From Armatimonadetes bacterium 55-13 (GTDB lineage Bacteria; Armatimonadota; Fimbriimonadia; Fimbriimonadales; Fimbriimonadaceae), in the NCBI GenBank assembly GCA_001898035.1, contig MKRX01000011.1, positions 94,364 to 126,544 on the forward strand: a DNA stretch of 32,181 bases. Reading direction: 5' to 3'. Under the pieces are notes generated by a model that searched no databases, had not been told where the DNA came from, and saw only the letters and a program-made list of their open reading frames with translations. Shown piece after piece: positions 31,881 to 32,181 of the stretch; position 1 is the first letter of the stretch, and each line of letters opens with the position of its first letter. A program made the position numbers and the translations under genes.

Positions 31881-32181
31881 AGGACCGTCGCCCACATCGC
31901 GCTCTGAAATCAATAGAGCGCGAACAAACACCGAGCGAAAAATGTAGGCGTCAGTCCCCCTGACGTGAGCGCAACCAACCCCAGAGCGCCCTCGCCAAAA
32001 CCAACGCGCGTACGACGATAGGACCGTCGCCTACATTGCGCTCGGTTTTCCATAACGTGTGAATAATCACCGAGCGAAATGTAGCCGTCAGTCCTCCTGA
32101 CCTGAGCGCGATCTGAAACAGAGCGCCCTGTTTGGCCATCGCGCGTACGACGGTAGGACCGTCGCCTACATTACACTCGGT
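31881..32181. repeat. Array of nested inverted repeats, period about 135-139 bp, cut by the window edge
   Basis: The arm AGGACCGTCGCCTACAT recurs at 31881 (one mismatch), 32020 and 32155. The complementary arm, starting ACCGAGCG, occurs at 31930 and 32069. Paired arms therefore bracket units 31930-32046 and 32069-32181. Inside each unit are smaller hairpins: GTCAG-TCCTC-CTGAC, AAACAG-AGCGCC-CTGTTT and CGACGG-TAGGA-CCGTCG are perfect in the second unit, and the outer pair GCGCGAT/ATCGCGC closes around the middle one. A perfect 9-bp pair TCGCGCTCT/AGAGCGCGA (31897-31923) links the first half-unit. The single strand could fold as a multi-branched form. No ORF is credible here. The array continues beyond 32181. 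The part from 31755 to 31880 shows nothing clear. Confidence 0.8.

Noticed and set aside
31881-32181. The edge repeats considered as a CRISPR array
   Set aside because: Units are about 137 bp with internal inverted repeats and similar interiors. There are no short direct repeats with unique spacers and no cas gene.

Overview
The window reads as chromosomal DNA of a free-living, moderately GC-rich, Gram-negative-type heterotroph. Supporting signs are a Tat signal, a probable outer-membrane barrel, several secreted hydrolases and a complex I subunit. The mix (GH2 and beta-helix proteins, ThuA, DUF5995, orphan rplJL, orphan nuoG and leuB) reminds me of Armatimonadota (Fimbriimonas-like) or Planctomycetota-type genomes. 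That placement is an impression, not a proof. I saw no transposase, prophage, CRISPR array, tRNA or rRNA.

Layout. 1-729 holds the start of a DUF5995 protein (minus strand) that runs off the left edge. 798-5649 has two large secreted plus-strand proteins: a metzincin-like metalloprotease with calcium-binding repeats, and a right-handed beta-helix protein ending in a PDZ domain. 5652-7252 has a NYN/LabA-like protein, a 97-residue orphan with a clear terminator, and a FlgM-like anti-sigma protein. 7576-12485 is a minus-strand operon: OPA-type MFS transporter, calcineurin-like phosphoesterase, FAD amine oxidase of the phosphonate-associated type, PhnX-like HAD hydrolase and a TIM-barrel isomerase. 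It is the best candidate in the window for a little-described pathway, uptake and breakdown of an organophosphonate. 12784-14686 has a secreted YciI-like protein, preceded by a perfect 22-bp palindrome, and leuB.

14741-18616 contains a proline-rich peptide coupled to a barrel-like protein, a protein built only of Clp-N-like repeats, a YaaC-like gene that looks A+T-richer than its neighbours, and a ThuA protein. 18834-20087 is rplJ-rplL with a leader terminator and an end terminator, not linked to rpoBC or rplKA. 20078-22534 is nuoG, followed by two very short overlapping membrane-protein genes that are easy to miss. 22636-23884 has a small orphan and a PhyH-type dioxygenase. 24032-27600 has a CHASE-PAS hybrid histidine kinase and a secreted WD40 protein, tail to tail. 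27865-31007 is a GH2 glycosidase translationally coupled to a Tat-exported DUF1460 amidase-like protein. 31041-31754 is a secreted basic-secretory-protein-type metallopeptidase. The last 300 bases are an array of nested inverted repeats with a period of about 135-139 bp that continues beyond the right edge.

Overall theme: extracellular breakdown of polymers (protease, beta-helix, GH2, amidase-like, BSP peptidase), uptake of an organophosphorus nutrient, and scattered single housekeeping genes. All function calls rest on motif reading by eye; no database search was run.
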